Shown piece by piece: positions 20,905 through 31,866 of a DNA stretch of 64,000 bases. This DNA comes from Pectinophora gossypiella (taxonomy: Eukaryota > Arthropoda > Insecta > Lepidoptera > Gelechiidae), in contig NC_065410.1 in the NCBI RefSeq assembly GCF_024362695.1, forward strand, positions 2,042,001 to 2,106,000. Direction: 5' to 3'. A program made the position numbers and the translations under genes. How positions within the stretch are numbered: the stretch's first letter is position 1; every line of letters begins with the position of its first letter. The notes below the pieces were generated by a model. It saw nothing but the letters and a program-made list of their open reading frames with translations, was not told the DNA's origin and made no database searches.

Positions 20905-21950
20905 TGAAGGGAAATCCTTTTGTATGAAAAATCTAAACCACTCAAGTTAGACGTTTGAAATTTGGCATGCAGGTACCTTAGATACCGTAGAGGTGCACTA
21001 AGAAAGGAATTCCCGAAATTCCTACGGGAACGGGAATTAGCGGGAAAATCCTTTTGTATGAAAAATCTAAACCACTCAAGTTAGACTTTTGAAATTTGGC
21101 ATGCAGGTACCTTAGATAACGTAGAGGTGCACTAAGAAAGGAATTCCCGAAATTCCCACGGGAACGGGAATTAGCGGAAAAATATTTTTGTATGAAAAAT
21201 CTAAACCATTCAAGTTAGATGTTTGAAATTTGTCATGCAGGTACCTTAGATACCGTAGAGGTGTACTAAGAAAGGAATTCCCGAAATTCCCACGGGAACG
21301 GGAATTAGCGGGAAAATCCTTTTGTATGAAAAATCTAAACCACTCAAGTTAGACGTTTGAAATTTGGCATGCAGGTACCATAGGTACCGTAGAGGTGCAC
21401 TAAGAAAGGAATTCCCAAAATTCTCACGGGAACGGGAATTAGCGGGAAATACCTTTTGTATGAAAAATCTAAACCACTCAAGTTAGACATTTGAAATTTA
21501 GCATGCAGATACCTTAGGTACCGTGGAGGTGCACTAAGAAAGGAATTCCCGAAATTCTCACGAGAACGGGAATTAGCGGGAAAATCCTTTTGTATGAAAA
21601 ATCTAAACCATTCAAGTTAGACGTTTGAAATTTGTCATGCAGGTACCTTAGGTACCGTGGAGGTGCACTAAGAAAGGAATTCCCGAAATTCCCACGGGAA
21701 CGGGAATTAACGGGAAAATCCTTTTGTATGAAAAATCTAAACCATTCAAGTAAGATGTTTAAAATTTGGCACGCAGGTACCTTAGACACCGTAGAGGTGT
21801 ACTAAGAAAGGAATTCCCGAAATTCCCACGGGAACGGGAATTAGCGGGAAAATCCTTTTGTATGAAAAATCTAAACCACTCAAGTTAGACGTTTGAAATT
21901 TGGCATGCAGGTACTTTAATAAACTTAAAGCTTAGTTGCAACAGGATATT
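20905..21950 (+). repeat. 134-bp minisatellite inside the Helitron
   Basis: TTGTATGAAAAATCTAAACC recurs at about 20918, 21053, 21188, 21322, 21456, 21590, 21723 and 21857, a period of 134-135 bp. Each unit contains GGCATGCAGGTACC and GGAATTCCCGAAATTC. More degenerate units follow to about 22640. Internal minisatellites are known from insect Helitrons. Confidence 0.9.
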
Positions 21951-22356
21951 ACAAAATTCCCACGGGAACGGTAGTTAGCGGGAAAAAACATTTGTATGAA
22001 AAAATCAAATCTAAATAAAAGGAGAAACTGACTGACTCAGTGACTGACATATCAACGCATAGCCTGAACGGCTAAATGTAGGCATTTGAAATTTGGAAGG
22101 GACATAGCTTAGGTACCGTAGAGGTGCACTAAGAAAGGAATTCCCGGAATTCCCACGGGAACGGAAATTAGCGGGAAAATCCTTTTGTATGAAAAATCTA
22201 AACCGCTTAAGTTAGACGCTTGAAATTTGGCATGCAGGTACCTTAGTTAACTTAAACCTTAGTTGCAACAGGATATTGCAAAATTCCCACGGAAACGGGA
22301 GTTAGCGGGAAAAAAAACATTTGTATGAAAAAATCGAAACCGCGTAAGATAGATGT

Positions 22357-22520
22357 TTTCAATTCAATTCAATTAAATTATTTATTGCATTCCATGTAGT
22401 ACAATGGGGTGTTACATAGGCATAGGAACTAAAACATGGACCCTGTAGGGCACAGCAACGTTGAAGGGAAGAGAGGAAGTGTGTATTAAAATTAAAACTC
22501 AATGAACAATCAATTAAAAA
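22357..22520 (-). repeat. Retroelement tail nested in the Helitron
   Basis: (TTCAA)n then the inverse of a polyadenylation-like end (TTATTTATTGCATTCC), with CATAGGCATAGGAACT and GGACCCTGTAGGGCACAGC. It interrupts a Helitron minisatellite unit, so it inserted later. Confidence 0.55.
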
Positions 22521-22768
22521 AAATCAATTCAATCAATTGATTCAATCTAGCATGCATGCATACCTTAGTAAATATAAAGTTTATTTTTGGCTGTATTTTG
22601 AAAAATGGGAGTTATTGGGAAAAAAATTGTATGAAAAAATCTAAACTGCATAAGTTAGATGCTTGAAATTTGATATGCACTCCCACACACACAAAGATCT
22701 CTCTCTTATATAACACGCCACGCGGACGAAGTCGCGGGCAAAAGCTAGTACTTTATATTATATTAACA

Positions 22769-23095
22769 GCCTCCGTGGTCTAGTGGTTAGAGCATTAGGC
22801 GCACGATCTGGACATCCGGGTTCGATTCCCGATGGGGACATTGTCGAAATCACTTTGTGAGACTGTCTTTTGTTTGGTAAGGACTTTTCAGGCTTGAATC
22901 ACCTGATTGTCCGAAAAGGTAAGATGATTCCGTGCTTCGGAGGGCACGTTAAGCGGTTGGTCCCGGCTATTAGCCGTAAAAACACATCCACCAACCCGCA
23001 GTGGAGCAGCGTGGTGGAGTATGCTCCATACCCCCTCCGGTTGATTGAGGGGAGGCCTGTGCCCAGCAGTGGGACGTATATAGGCTGTTTATGTT
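22769..23095 (+). mobile_element. SINE B variant with a different tail
   Basis: Head GCCTCCGTGGTCTAGTGGTT and box B GGTTCGATTCCC match SINE B, as does GATGATTCCGTGCTTCGG. After GGTCCCGGCTATTAGCCG the 3' part is different (GTGGAGCAGCGTGGTGGAGT, GGCCTGTGCCCAGCAGTGGG) and ends in an ATGTTATGTT tail. A second copy of this tail type is at 52427-52590. It starts only 20 bp after the Helitron end. Confidence 0.75.
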
Positions 23096-23229
23096 ATGTT
23101 CTAAAATGCCAAATTATCTCGATCTTATATAAGTATCGTCATTAAAGAAATATTAGTACTCAATATTCTAGATAGAGGGCGCCATCGTCGGCTTAATGAC
23201 GATACATAGATCGAAAGAATTTCGCATGG

Positions 23230-23315
23230 ACAGGAGGAAGACCCAGTGATGTAATGGTTAACACGCTCGTCCCGACTTAACAAGAGCTGCGGGTTCAAGT
23301 CCTGTCCGAGTCTGA
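23230..23315 (+). repeat. SINE D tRNA-like head
   Basis: GTAATGGTTAACACGCTCGT as box A region and GCGGGTTCAAGTCCTGTCCG as box B, then a T-run. The acceptor arms do not pair and a related copy exists at 10095-10200. I read it as a SINE head rather than a tRNA gene. Confidence 0.55.
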
Positions 23316-23820
23316 TTTTTTTCCGATTTATGTTTTCTCTTTGTGATTTTTTATGAGTTCAAGACAATCTTGATCGATTGCACTGGCATAAGAAACGTTT
23401 ATTAAAAGCCCTTAAATAAAGGAAGAGAAAAACGTTTTAATCTATAAATCTCACGTAATAATTATATTCCCGTACACAATTTAATATTCACATTTACGAC
23501 TAGGCCCTTTGTTTGTTAAGGCGTCGTGTTACATCCAGTTGTTTGCGCAAACCTGGCGTAAACAATTTATCAGTTGTGATAAAGGTGTAATAAGCTACAA
23601 AGGGTAACCTAATCATACTCGGATCCGTCACTTAGAATGAATGGACATTACTCTCGAGTATGAAAGACGTACGTGTAGGGTAAATGGACAGTTAGGGCTG
23701 GAGGAAATTTTCGGATTATTATTTTATGTAGGAATGGTAGACTGAAAGAAAAGTAACGTAAAGGTGTATGAAAGAGAGAGCAGAAGTGAGCGAGAGAGAA
23801 GGGGGGATTGCGGAATGATT
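23316..23820. other. No supported gene
   Basis: AT-rich with a purine-rich GAGAGAGAGAAGG-like stretch at about 23770-23800. Nothing assignable. Confidence 0.4.
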
Positions 23821-23910
23821 CCTGAAGTGATTTCGACAATGTCCCTATCGGGAATCGAACCCGGACCGGCAAATCGTGAGCCTAACGAACTCTAAGTGGT
23901 CTAGTGCCAG
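23821..23910 (-). repeat. SINE B-like head fragment
   Basis: Inverse of a tRNA-like head: TCCCTATCGGGAATCGAACC (box B inverse), ATCGTGAGCCTAACG, then a TCTAGTGCC scrap. Only the head remains. Confidence 0.55.
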
Positions 23911-24247
23911 GAAGGCTGTAAATATTATTTACGATTTATTCAAAAATACCTACTATTCTAATTTAAAGCACTTTGAAAAACAGTCCTAAACATTTCTGTA
24001 CAGACAAAATAAATATCCCAGGGATACCAGTACACCAGTAGGTTATTAGCCTGAGCGCTTGTATAATTGCGTTTCTCAACAAATTACAAGTCGGAATGAG
24101 GCGAAAACACGGTGAAGTGCCCGCGAAGCCGATGTCTGATAACGTTGGCAACTTTTTGAAATCCTCTCGAGTATAAGCGGTTATTTACGTTAGGTATTTA
24201 GTTATACTACATTACATTTACGTCTTTTTAAACTTTGCATTATCATT

Positions 24248-24440
24248 TGCATCATCTCAATGTTATTCCATTCTCACAGGGCCAGCTCGCTTAACATAAA
24301 GATTTGAGAGGTCCGGTTTTATACATTCCAACTGGGCACTCTCAGGCCTATTGTCTTAAACGTTGTACCGGGTGAGAGCCTTCAGCGCTCCCCATTTGTC
24401 AGGCCAAGTAGTTAATAAGTCACGTCAATAATTAAAAAAA
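24248..24440. repeat. SINE A (-) and repeat E (+) fragments
   Basis: 24248-24318 resembles the inverse of the SINE A tail. 24330-24440 follows repeat E from CAACTGGGCACTCTCAGGCC through GGTGAGAGCCTTCAGCGCTC to GTCACGTCAATAATTAAAAA. Confidence 0.55.
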
Positions 24441-25224
24441 AAGTTTTATGGATAACAGGCGTCAGTTTATGTATGTACGTAAGGATGCATTGTTTGAAGC
24501 AACTTTTCTGTCTTTCTCAGGTTTCCTTTAAGGGTTTTATTAAGTATTTTACAAGCAAATAACATAGTTACGAAAAGCTGCAAAAGTCCAATGAATTTCT
24601 AGGAAAGTAATAAATTCTTGTTGCATTTAAGACCTCCGGTTACAAGTCGTTTTTGTAACAGCCAAAAACACCTACAAAAACATAAATCTTATAATTATGA
24701 CATCTAATGATTTATATATTTACCACTGTTTACAAATAATTCGCTGGGCTCTGTAGTAAAGGGTAGTTAAGTAATTACGTTTTTTGATGTTTATTGAGAA
24801 AACCAACAGCATTATAAAAACATATTTAATAACACTTATTATCTAAACTTAAGCTATTTATAGGTTTCCCTTGAGTTCTGGAACATTGTTATATATTTTT
24901 AAAAGTGAAACTAAACGAAAGAGGCCAGAAAATTATTTTTTGAAAAGGAAAGTATCAATAAAAATAAAAATACTATGAAACTTCTTAGCATAGTTTAAGT
25001 GTAAGTTTTTGAGATGTACCGTTATTTTTTAGTCTGGAAATACAGCTCATTATGTACGCATCATGTTTTATTCCTGAGTTAATACTCAGAAAAGATAAGA
25101 AAGATAAAAAAAGAAGAAGAGAGAAGAAGAAAGGAAGAGAGAGGGAGAGAGGGGAGAAGAGAGATATATTAATATCCTAGGCTCAGTGACTGAACTTTTG
25201 CTCTTTGATTGATTAACAAAAATA
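24441..25224. other. AT-rich, no supported gene
   Basis: No coding-like frame. A purine-rich run (AAGAAGAAGAGAGAAG and similar) spans about 25108-25165. Confidence 0.45.
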
Positions 25225-25405
25225 AGATGATCCGTGCTTCGGAAGGCCCGTTAAGCCGTTGATCCCGGTTACTACTTACTGATGTAAGTTAGTAGTCGTT
25301 ACATGAGCCATGTCAGGGGCCTATGGCGGCTCAGTAATAACCCTGACACCAGGGTTGATGGGGTTGGTAATCCACCTCGCAACCCACACCATAGAAAAAG
25401 AAGAT
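25225..25405 (+). repeat. SINE B 3' half
   Basis: From AAGATGATCCGTGCTTCGG through GCCATGTCAGGGGCCTATGG and CCTGACACCAGGGTTGATGG to a GAAAAAGAAG tail. The head is missing. Confidence 0.7.
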
Positions 25406-25861
25406 TGATCTGAATAACCCAAAAGTACGTAGATATCTTGAAGAAAATTTTGATATATTCATCTTTAGAAAGATAATTTCATCAGTTATATTAAAAAGTT
25501 AAATGCTTTCAGTATTTTATGTCGGTGTTTGCTCGATCAGTCTTCGAGACGTACAGACTGTGCATAAACTTGTTTGTGTAGTGGATGAAATATAAACAAA
25601 TCCGGTTGCTCGAGTATGTATCTGTACTCGTTTTAGTAATGGAATATAATATGAGATTTAGTTTGTAAAACGATAGAGTTGTTGAAAAAAATCGAAACAC
25701 CAACACCATAAATGTACGTAATAAAAAGAATTTTTACTTTTTTTTTTATTTAAGGGCTTTTAACAAAGTTTGTTATGCCAGAAAAAAATATTTATAAAAA
25801 TATACTGATTAATAAATCTGTTTAAAAAAATTTACAAATAATATTTAGGCGGATAAAAACT
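25406..25861. other. No supported gene
   Basis: A 66-codon minus frame (25509-25709) is without motifs. The remainder is AT-rich. Confidence 0.4.
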
Positions 25862-26155
25862 TTTGGTCCCGGTTACTATACATAACATAACAAATACTTT
25901 ATTGCATAAACAGGAAATATAAAATACAAAACAAAAAAGAAATAGAAACAGTAAAATAGGCGGCATTATTGCTAAGCAGCAATCTCTTCCAGGCAAGCTT
26001 TAAATATAGGAGATGTTTAATATTATACAGCTTACTAATGTAAGTAAGTAGTCGTTACATGAGCCATATCAGGGGTCTTTAGCGGATCAATAATAACCCT
26101 GACACTGTTGATGAGGTTGGTAATCCGACTCATAACGCATACGATAGAAGAAGAA
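25862..26155 (+). repeat. SINE B fragment split by a retroelement tail
   Basis: TTTGGTCCCGGTTACTA stops at about 25879 and resumes as CTTACTAATGTAAGTAAGTA at about 26032. It continues through GAGCCATATCAGGGGTC to the GAAGAAGAA tail. The inserted 25880-26031 block, inverted, is a polyadenylated tail (ACTTTATTGCATAAACAGG, GCAATCTCTTCCAGGCAAGC) of the family at 11375 and 14450. Confidence 0.7.
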
Positions 26156-26224
26156 TATTTCGTTAAATACAATGTTGGAATCTTCCTTCTGAAGCTAGAA
26201 ACACTTGTAAAGATATATACTTAT

Positions 26225-26345
26225 ATAATATAACGCCCGTCGCATTGGGGTAGGCAGAAACCACGAAATTCCACTTACTATGCTCCTGACACGCCACTTT
26301 CGCTTCTTCCTTTCTCAGCAAAATCTTCATGCATAATCCCTGGTT
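26225..26345 (-). repeat. LINE C-terminal tail fragment
   Basis: Inverse of 26815-26928, diverged: AACGCCCGTCGCATTGGGGT, then CACGAAATTCCACTTACTAT and GCTCCTGACACGCC. Confidence 0.5.
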
Positions 26346-26639
26346 GAGAATATTCTTGACCTTATTTCTTTAAATCAACCTGGATTGTAAAAATGCTTCT
26401 TCAAAATAAACCCTTTTACAAACAAGTGAGCTAACGGTAGTTTCACCGGTACAGCTTACCGGTAGGTACTCGATACCGGTAACATATTACCGAACTGGTT
26501 GGGGGCAAGCCTTGAGCACTTCGCGAGTCATATATCAACTGGGCCGCTTCTAAACGAATTTCCCAGGCCCGTAGTTAGGAGGGGCCGAATTGTACTAGAT
26601 AGCAATCAGAAATTAGAAATCAGAATATTTTTGTCAACG

Positions 26640-26745
26640 TATCTCTTCTCTCGTGTGGGTTGTGAAGTGGATTACCAACCTCATCAACCCTGGTGTCAGG
26701 GTTACTATTGAGCCGCCAAAGGCCCCTGACATGACTCAAGTTGGT
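26640..26745 (-). repeat. SINE B tail fragment
   Basis: Inverse of the SINE B 3' end: CTCTTCTCTCGTGTGGGTTG, AACCCTGGTGTCAGGGTTAC and CCGCCAAAGGCCCCTGACAT. Confidence 0.7.
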
Positions 26746-26814
26746 TTATAAATTATAATGACAAAAATTTAAAGAAGCAAACATCTATAGTACCTTAGAA
26801 AAGGTTTAGAACGA

Positions 26815-26928
26815 TCTACTCTGAACCGGCGTGCGTGTATAAATCGATTGAAGCAAATGGAATTCTATAGTCTCTGCTTACTCCGGTGGGAAATAGGCGT
26901 GAGTTTATGTATGTATGTATCTATAGTA
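26815..26928 (+). pseudogene. LINE C-terminal tail, sense copy
   Basis: CTGAACCGGCGTGCGTGTAT, then GCAAATGGAATTCTATAGTC, TCCGGTGGGAAATAGGCGTG and a (TATG)n end at about 26913-26928. The middle is shortened compared with 18085-18235. Confidence 0.6.
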
Positions 26929-27559
26929 CACATCACGATAAATCGGACACTTTTTAAGTTATGAGTTACCTGATATAAAATAAAACCAACTGATTTGAAT
27001 TACTTATATTTGTCTAATAATAATTTGTACCTGTAAATGAGGCTCTATGGCTATTTAATAAACATACAGGAAAACAAGTTATGCATTATAGAGATTACGC
27101 AACAAGGATTACCCGGCCTTTAAAACCTCACACAACAACAAACAAGAACAGTTATCCAAATTGTTACCCAAACAAATAATTTTAAACCTAATTTAAGAGT
27201 TTGAAATTCCTAAACTTTCACTACCGCATTCTTAATATAAAAATGGCCGGTTCAATTTAGAGGGCGTCCTAATTAATTGATCTGAAGATTCGCGGAAATT
27301 GCGAGCGGGTGGCACCCCATCCCTATTCGGGGGGCCCCCCCAAATCCCACCCCCTCGGTGTATCTTCGGTGTATCCTCGGTGTAGGCTTTAATTTAGAAT
27401 TGTTAACGCAAAGGCAATGCAATTTACGTAAAATAATTGTTTGATTTCGAATATTCCTTCACCCTTGCCGGAGCTAATTTGGTTATGGAAAGGTTAAGTA
27501 TATTCATTTTTTGTGGGGCACTGACTCAAATAATGTAATGAGATTGGTCGAAGCAATTT
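26929..27559. other. Mostly unassigned; GC-rich island at 27290-27388
   Basis: AT-rich sequence surrounds a sharp island with GGGGGGCCCCCCC and three CGGTGTA repeats in 35 bp (about 27355-27386). No frame is linked to it. Confidence 0.4.
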
Positions 27560-28075
27560 CATGGAATGCAGACGCCTGCGTTCTAGAGCCTAGTAGAGGT
27601 AACTGACTACTTATGTACCTAACTCTTGCCTGCTTCAGATTTCTTTTATATTGTTCGTGACGTTTTTGTATTACAGTGTTACATAAAATTTAAACTGTAT
27701 TCGTAGAAAACAAAGGTTTATTGTTAGAAAGAAATATGTTTTTTTTTTTTCTTATTTACCAACAGAATTGGCATTTTCATGGTAGGTGTTAGTTAAAGTG
27801 TTATAGTCCTGGCAGCCCAGTTGGTAGAAAGCTTGCCTCTCCCTTTGAGGTCGGAGGTTCGAAACCAGTACAGGCCTAAACCAATGATTGTCGAATTCGT
27901 TTCCGAATTCATGTTTGGATCGTGAATGATTATCGTGCTCAGCGGTGAAGGAAAACATCTTGGGGAAACCCACATTCCCGAGAAATGCACAGGCAGTCGA
28001 TTCTATAAAAAAACGGATTTGTCAAATCTTCAGGTTAGGTAAGCGGACTCTGTGAAACTCGGGTTAATCTTAGGG
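27560..28075 (+). repeat. Composite repeat copy 2, including a full SINE A
   Basis: 27560-27806 matches 2098-2242 plus 2371-2454 without the insertion seen there. From about 27807 a SINE A follows, with tRNA-like head (GGCAGCCCAGTTGGTAGAAA, GGTTCGAAACC), body (TGTTTGGATCGTGAATGATT; CCACATTCCCGAGAAATGC) and tail GTAAGCGGACTCTGTGAAAC. Minus-strand frames inside it are antisense artefacts. Confidence 0.75.
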
Positions 28076-28119
28076 ATGTATTAGTTAGCGCGTTCACAGG
28101 TTCCGATCTCCTAGTATAA

Positions 28120-28330
28120 AGATAAACAGGTCCGGTTTTCTACAGAAGCGATTACCTGTCTGACCTTCCAACCCGCGAAGGGAAAAGGAGCCCAATATGG
28201 GTTAGGTCACACCTCCCAATCTTATTTCTCGCCATGTGTTCCTTCACCACTGAGCACGCACGCATTCGAACCTACGACCTCAGGAGGTATAGGATTTACA
28301 ATCGTGGTCCTTACAAAGTTATGTCCCAAT
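28120..28330 (-). repeat. SINE A fragment
   Basis: Inverse orientation: ACAGGTCCGGTTTTCTACAG, CTTCCAACCCGCGAAGGGAA, then GAACCTACGACCTCAGGAGG from the head. It lies close behind the sense copy ending at 28075, so the two SINE A copies face each other. Confidence 0.65.
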
Positions 28331-28939
28331 ACGACACAGTCGGATGCATTAGCTAGTGAGGTAAATAATTGACCGTCTTAACCCCTTTTGCACAAGTCAC
28401 GTTTTAGGAACCTTCCTTTTTGAAACTTATCGTACGATTGCCTCAGATTATATGATAAAGCTTCCAGAAACTCGAAAATAAGTACTTAGGTACAGCATAA
28501 ACGTTAAAAAGGGGGTAAAGCGCCAATATTAACACTGGAATATAATTAAAATGAGTTTGCTTCACAAACAGCGTACCTCTGATTACGTTTTAAACTAGAA
28601 GGTAGTTGAAATTAATCCGCGCAAACATCCGAGTTGAAGGCAAAAGTTCTAGCTTCAAGTGTGCCCTCATAGCTTCTCTGGATTGAAATGATTATATCGT
28701 ATCTCTTTCTTTTAACACGTTCATCGTTTATGAACCACATGTGAGGAAGTAAATTTGAAACTTAAACGTTTATGTCCCATATGTGGGGCACATTTATTTT
28801 TGTGTCTATGTGCATAAATTCCAATTTGTTTATCGTAAAATAAAAATGCACGTGAGGGGTTGATATGCAATATTGAGTTATACAGTGAACGTATTAATAT
28901 ACAATCGTCATATCACGTCACACACCTCTCTTTAGCACC
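28331..28939. other. No supported gene
   Basis: Unassigned AT-rich sequence without gene-like frames. Confidence 0.4.
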
Positions 28940-29195
28940 CCGATACCGACCCCGTCGGCGTGGTCGACGATTTCCCTCATTCAGCGCTTATCGCTATCGA
29001 CCCACTAGAGTCGATTAATTCTTTCAAATATTTTTCCTCTCAGACGACGCCCTGAGCCGAGGTTCGCGCCCAACTGGGCACCCTCAGGCCTGTTGTCTTA
29101 AACGTTGTACCGGGTGAGAGCCTTCAGCGCTCCCCATTTGTCCAGCTAAGTAGTTAATGCCATCTGCGGCAAATCTACAATAAGTCACGTCAAAA
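28940..29195 (+). repeat. Repeat E, full-length copy 3
   Basis: CCCCGTCGGCGTGGTCGACG through CCCTGAGCCGAGGTTCGCGC and GGTGAGAGCCTTCAGCGCTC to TAAGTCACGTCAAAAAAAT. Better preserved than 9072-9335. Confidence 0.7.
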
Positions 29196-30149
29196 AAATA
29201 AAAATAAAAAACACCTCTCTTTCATTACATAGCTACCGATCTCATCAACCTCATCAAGTAGGGCAACCTCATCATGTGATCCAGTCGGATTCAACTCCGA
29301 CGTTCATGTGCTTGCATGTGGCTTACATAAACAAACTTGTTAGGAAAAATCTTCTAACATTGTGGGTATGTGATTATATATATTCGTCGCTGACGTCGCT
29401 AACTGATGTATCTGAAAATTTTGGCGAATCTGATTTACAATTTTTACTATTGTCAATAAGACACAAATTATTTCAGCAAAAAATGCAGATACGTCAGTAT
29501 GCAAAGTCAGCCACGAATTGATTGCCGCAGGTGGTCGGACTTTAAATTCCACGCGCCTAGCATCAAGCTCTAAGCGCCGTTGAAGTGTTAAATCTTGATA
29601 TTCAGGGTTACTTTTGCGCCGCCAACGGCCCCTAACATAGGTCATGTAAAGACGACATAATTACTTAAGTAAATACGAGTAGTATATAGCTTAATGTGCC
29701 CTTACTGAAACACGGAAATATGCCGTAAGATATGACAAAAAATCACCCTTTTACGATAATGGTCAGTCACTTAGTCGATTTTTTTTTGACATAAAAAAAT
29801 GGTCAGGGCTCTCATCCGGTAGATTCTTTTATGACAAGCCAAGACAGTGAGTAAGTAGTAATCGTAGTAAATCATCATCATCAATTTAAGAGCCACGCTC
29901 TTGTCGGTGCAGCATTTTAGTCGTAGTAAATATGCAGTTCGAATTCCGAATTTTCACCTCAAAACTGTACACTGTCTAAATAGTGACAGTACGTTTACCT
30001 TAGAGATCTCTTGAAACAGGTCTGGTATAAACAGCTCTATACAAATACCTGTACTACCGTATTACACGAACTGCAAACTTTATAAGCCAAAACAATTTGT
30101 AATAAGACAGATGGAGAATATACTCACTGTGCTGTTTAAAAGCTTTTAT
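29196..30149. other. Repeat scraps only
   Basis: Contains a SINE B tail scrap on the minus strand (about 29600-29645, GCCGCCAACGGCCCCTAACA) and an inverse LINE tail with CATCATCATC (29872-29920). Overlapping frames on both strands at 29276-29645 show no family features. Confidence 0.45.
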
Positions 30150-30365
30150 GTTTGACGTGGCTTATTGTCGATTTACCGGATATGGCATTAACTACTTGGC
30201 CGGACTAATGGAGACCGTTGAGGGCCGGTACAAAATTTAATTGGGCGCGAACCTCGGCTCTGGGCATCATCTGAGAGGATGATTGAAGGAAGATACTTGA
30301 AAGAATTCATCGACCCTAATGAGCCGATAGCGACAATAATTCTTGAATGAAGGTAAAGTTGCTGA
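30150..30365 (-). repeat. Repeat E, copy 4
   Basis: Inverse: TTTGACGTGGCTTATTGTCG, GGGCGCGAACCTCGGCTCTG, then TCATTCAAGAATTATTGTCG inverse at the far end. A 71-codon frame across it is repeat-derived. Confidence 0.65.
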
Positions 30366-30404
30366 AGCAATAAAGTAAGGATTTTGATTCCAGTACTCAT
30401 CACC

Positions 30405-31025
30405 TAATTTTATTTTAAGTCATACCTGTCATTTTCTTATCGGCCGAAAAGGAAAGTGACGGGTAATCGACAGGCATAAAATTTATGGAATGGAATATAT
30501 CAAGTTTAGGCAGAAGTTTAATAAACCCACCCAAAATTTTATATTAAGGCCAATAACTCGAAAAAATTAAGTTGACAGAACACGTGAAACGGGTTGTAAA
30601 GCAGCGAGTTGCCTCTTTCATTCGCCCGGTTCTTGCATTTATTCGCTCATTTATTTTAAAATTAACAGCTATAAATCATCCGTCCCTTTCCTTTTTGGCC
30701 GATAAAAAATGACTTTTAACTTAAAATAAAATTAGGAGGTGTCTGTAGGAATTTATGGAACAAACGTCAATTTTAAGTACAAATCTAAAACGAAACCTAT
30801 AAAAAATTTACATTGGCTAATAACCCGACAAAATTAAGGACACGTCAAACAGTTTGCATACCAGCGAGATACCTTTTTGTTTCGCCCGGGTTATTCATTC
30901 ATTTACTCATTCTTCCTAAAATTAAGAGCTGTCAATCATCCGTCCCTTTCGTTTTCGGTGGATCAGTTAATGACAGGTATAACTTAAAGTAAAATTAGGA
31001 GGTGTCTGCAGGAACCGGAGCCATT
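30405..31025. mobile_element. Long-TIR foldback MITE plus a second right arm
   Basis: A complete element runs about 30405-30750 (left arm TAAGTCATACCTGTCATTTT; right arm inverse, ending AAAATTAGGAGGTGTCTGTA). A second right arm follows at about 30880-31025 (CGCCCGGGTTATTCATTC to GGAGGTGTCTGCAGGAACCG), with related sequence between (AACCCGACAAAATTAAGG against AACTCGAAAAAATTAAG). This looks like a duplication of the right part or two adjacent copies. Confidence 0.65.
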
Positions 31026-31149
31026 ATAATGCTATGTTAATACAATTTAATGGAAAATCATTTTAGAATAAGCACGCTCCATACTCCTTCTGGTTTCTTG
31101 AAGGGACTGTTCCCACTAGCAGGATATAGTAAAATCGGTATAACCCGTA

Positions 31150-31476
31150 TTCTTCGTTTATAGTATGGATTGTGAGGTGGAGTACCAACCTCATCAACCC
31201 TGGTGTCAGGGTAATTATTGAGCCGCCAAAGGCCCCTGATATGGCTCATGTAACGACTACTTACTTACATCTACTAGTTAGAAATCGGGACCAACGGCTT
31301 AACGTGCCTTACGAAGCATGGATCATCTTACTTTTGGACAACCAGGTGATCAGCCTGTAATGTCCTAACCAAACTAGGGACCACAAAGTATTTTTTGGGA
31401 TATGTCCCCACCGGGAATCGAACCCAGGACCTCCGGATCGTGAGCGCAACGCTCAACTACTGGACCACGGAGGTCG
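31150..31476 (-). mobile_element. SINE B, nearly complete, minus strand
   Basis: Inverse of 15911-16237 from the tail (ATTCTTCGTTTATAGTATGG) through CAACCCTGGTGTCAGGGTAA and GGACCACAAAGTATTTTTTG to the head (GGGAATCGAACCCAGGACCT; CTACTGGACCACGGAGG). I could not confirm target duplications. Confidence 0.75.
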
Positions 31477-31779
31477 TTATTAACCCGTATTGATTAGACT
31501 TACTTTGGTGGCGAATATACCGAATACCAAACGATTGTTGGTCGCATCTCTGATTAAAAATGACTACATTGTAAATGTATACAATGAACAGTCGGCTTGA
31601 GGTAGTCACTTGAATCGCAGACGCACACCTGAAATTATAATGTATGCCAATGGCTCCTAACTTGTATCGACTCGAGCCATATCAAACTTGTTATTTGCGT
31701 CTTTTAAGTTGCATGCTGATTTGCGCAGCTTGGATTTATGGAGACAAACAGAAAATACTAAATAAGGGATTGTGAACGA
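31477..31779. other. Left flank of the LINE; no gene
   Basis: Unassigned. The 66-codon minus-strand frame 31657-31857 overlaps the GC-rich upstream part of the LINE ORF1 and is a shadow. Confidence 0.4.
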
Positions 31780-31866
31780 AATAATGTTAATGATAATAAT
31801 ACGTCCTTCTCGTCGGCGACCGGGCAGGCGGCGCCCGCGCCGGTAAACAAAGCGCAAAATATTATT

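Larger units (their letters stand above)
20596..22748 (+). mobile_element. Non-autonomous Helitron, complete
   Basis: Starts TCTATACTTATAATAAA after a host A (20595). It ends with a GC-rich imperfect hairpin (CACGCGGACGAAGTCGCGGG), then AAAAGCTAG before a host T (22749). TC start, hairpin plus CTAG end and insertion between A and T without duplication are the defining Helitron features. Both termini are of a type common in Lepidoptera. The 2,153-bp interior has no Rep/helicase frame. It holds a (CTGT)n tract, a 134-bp minisatellite and a nested retroelement tail. Mobilisation would need a helicase in trans. The autonomous element at 45.6 kb is a candidate class of helper, but its own ends were not found. 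Confidence 0.85.
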
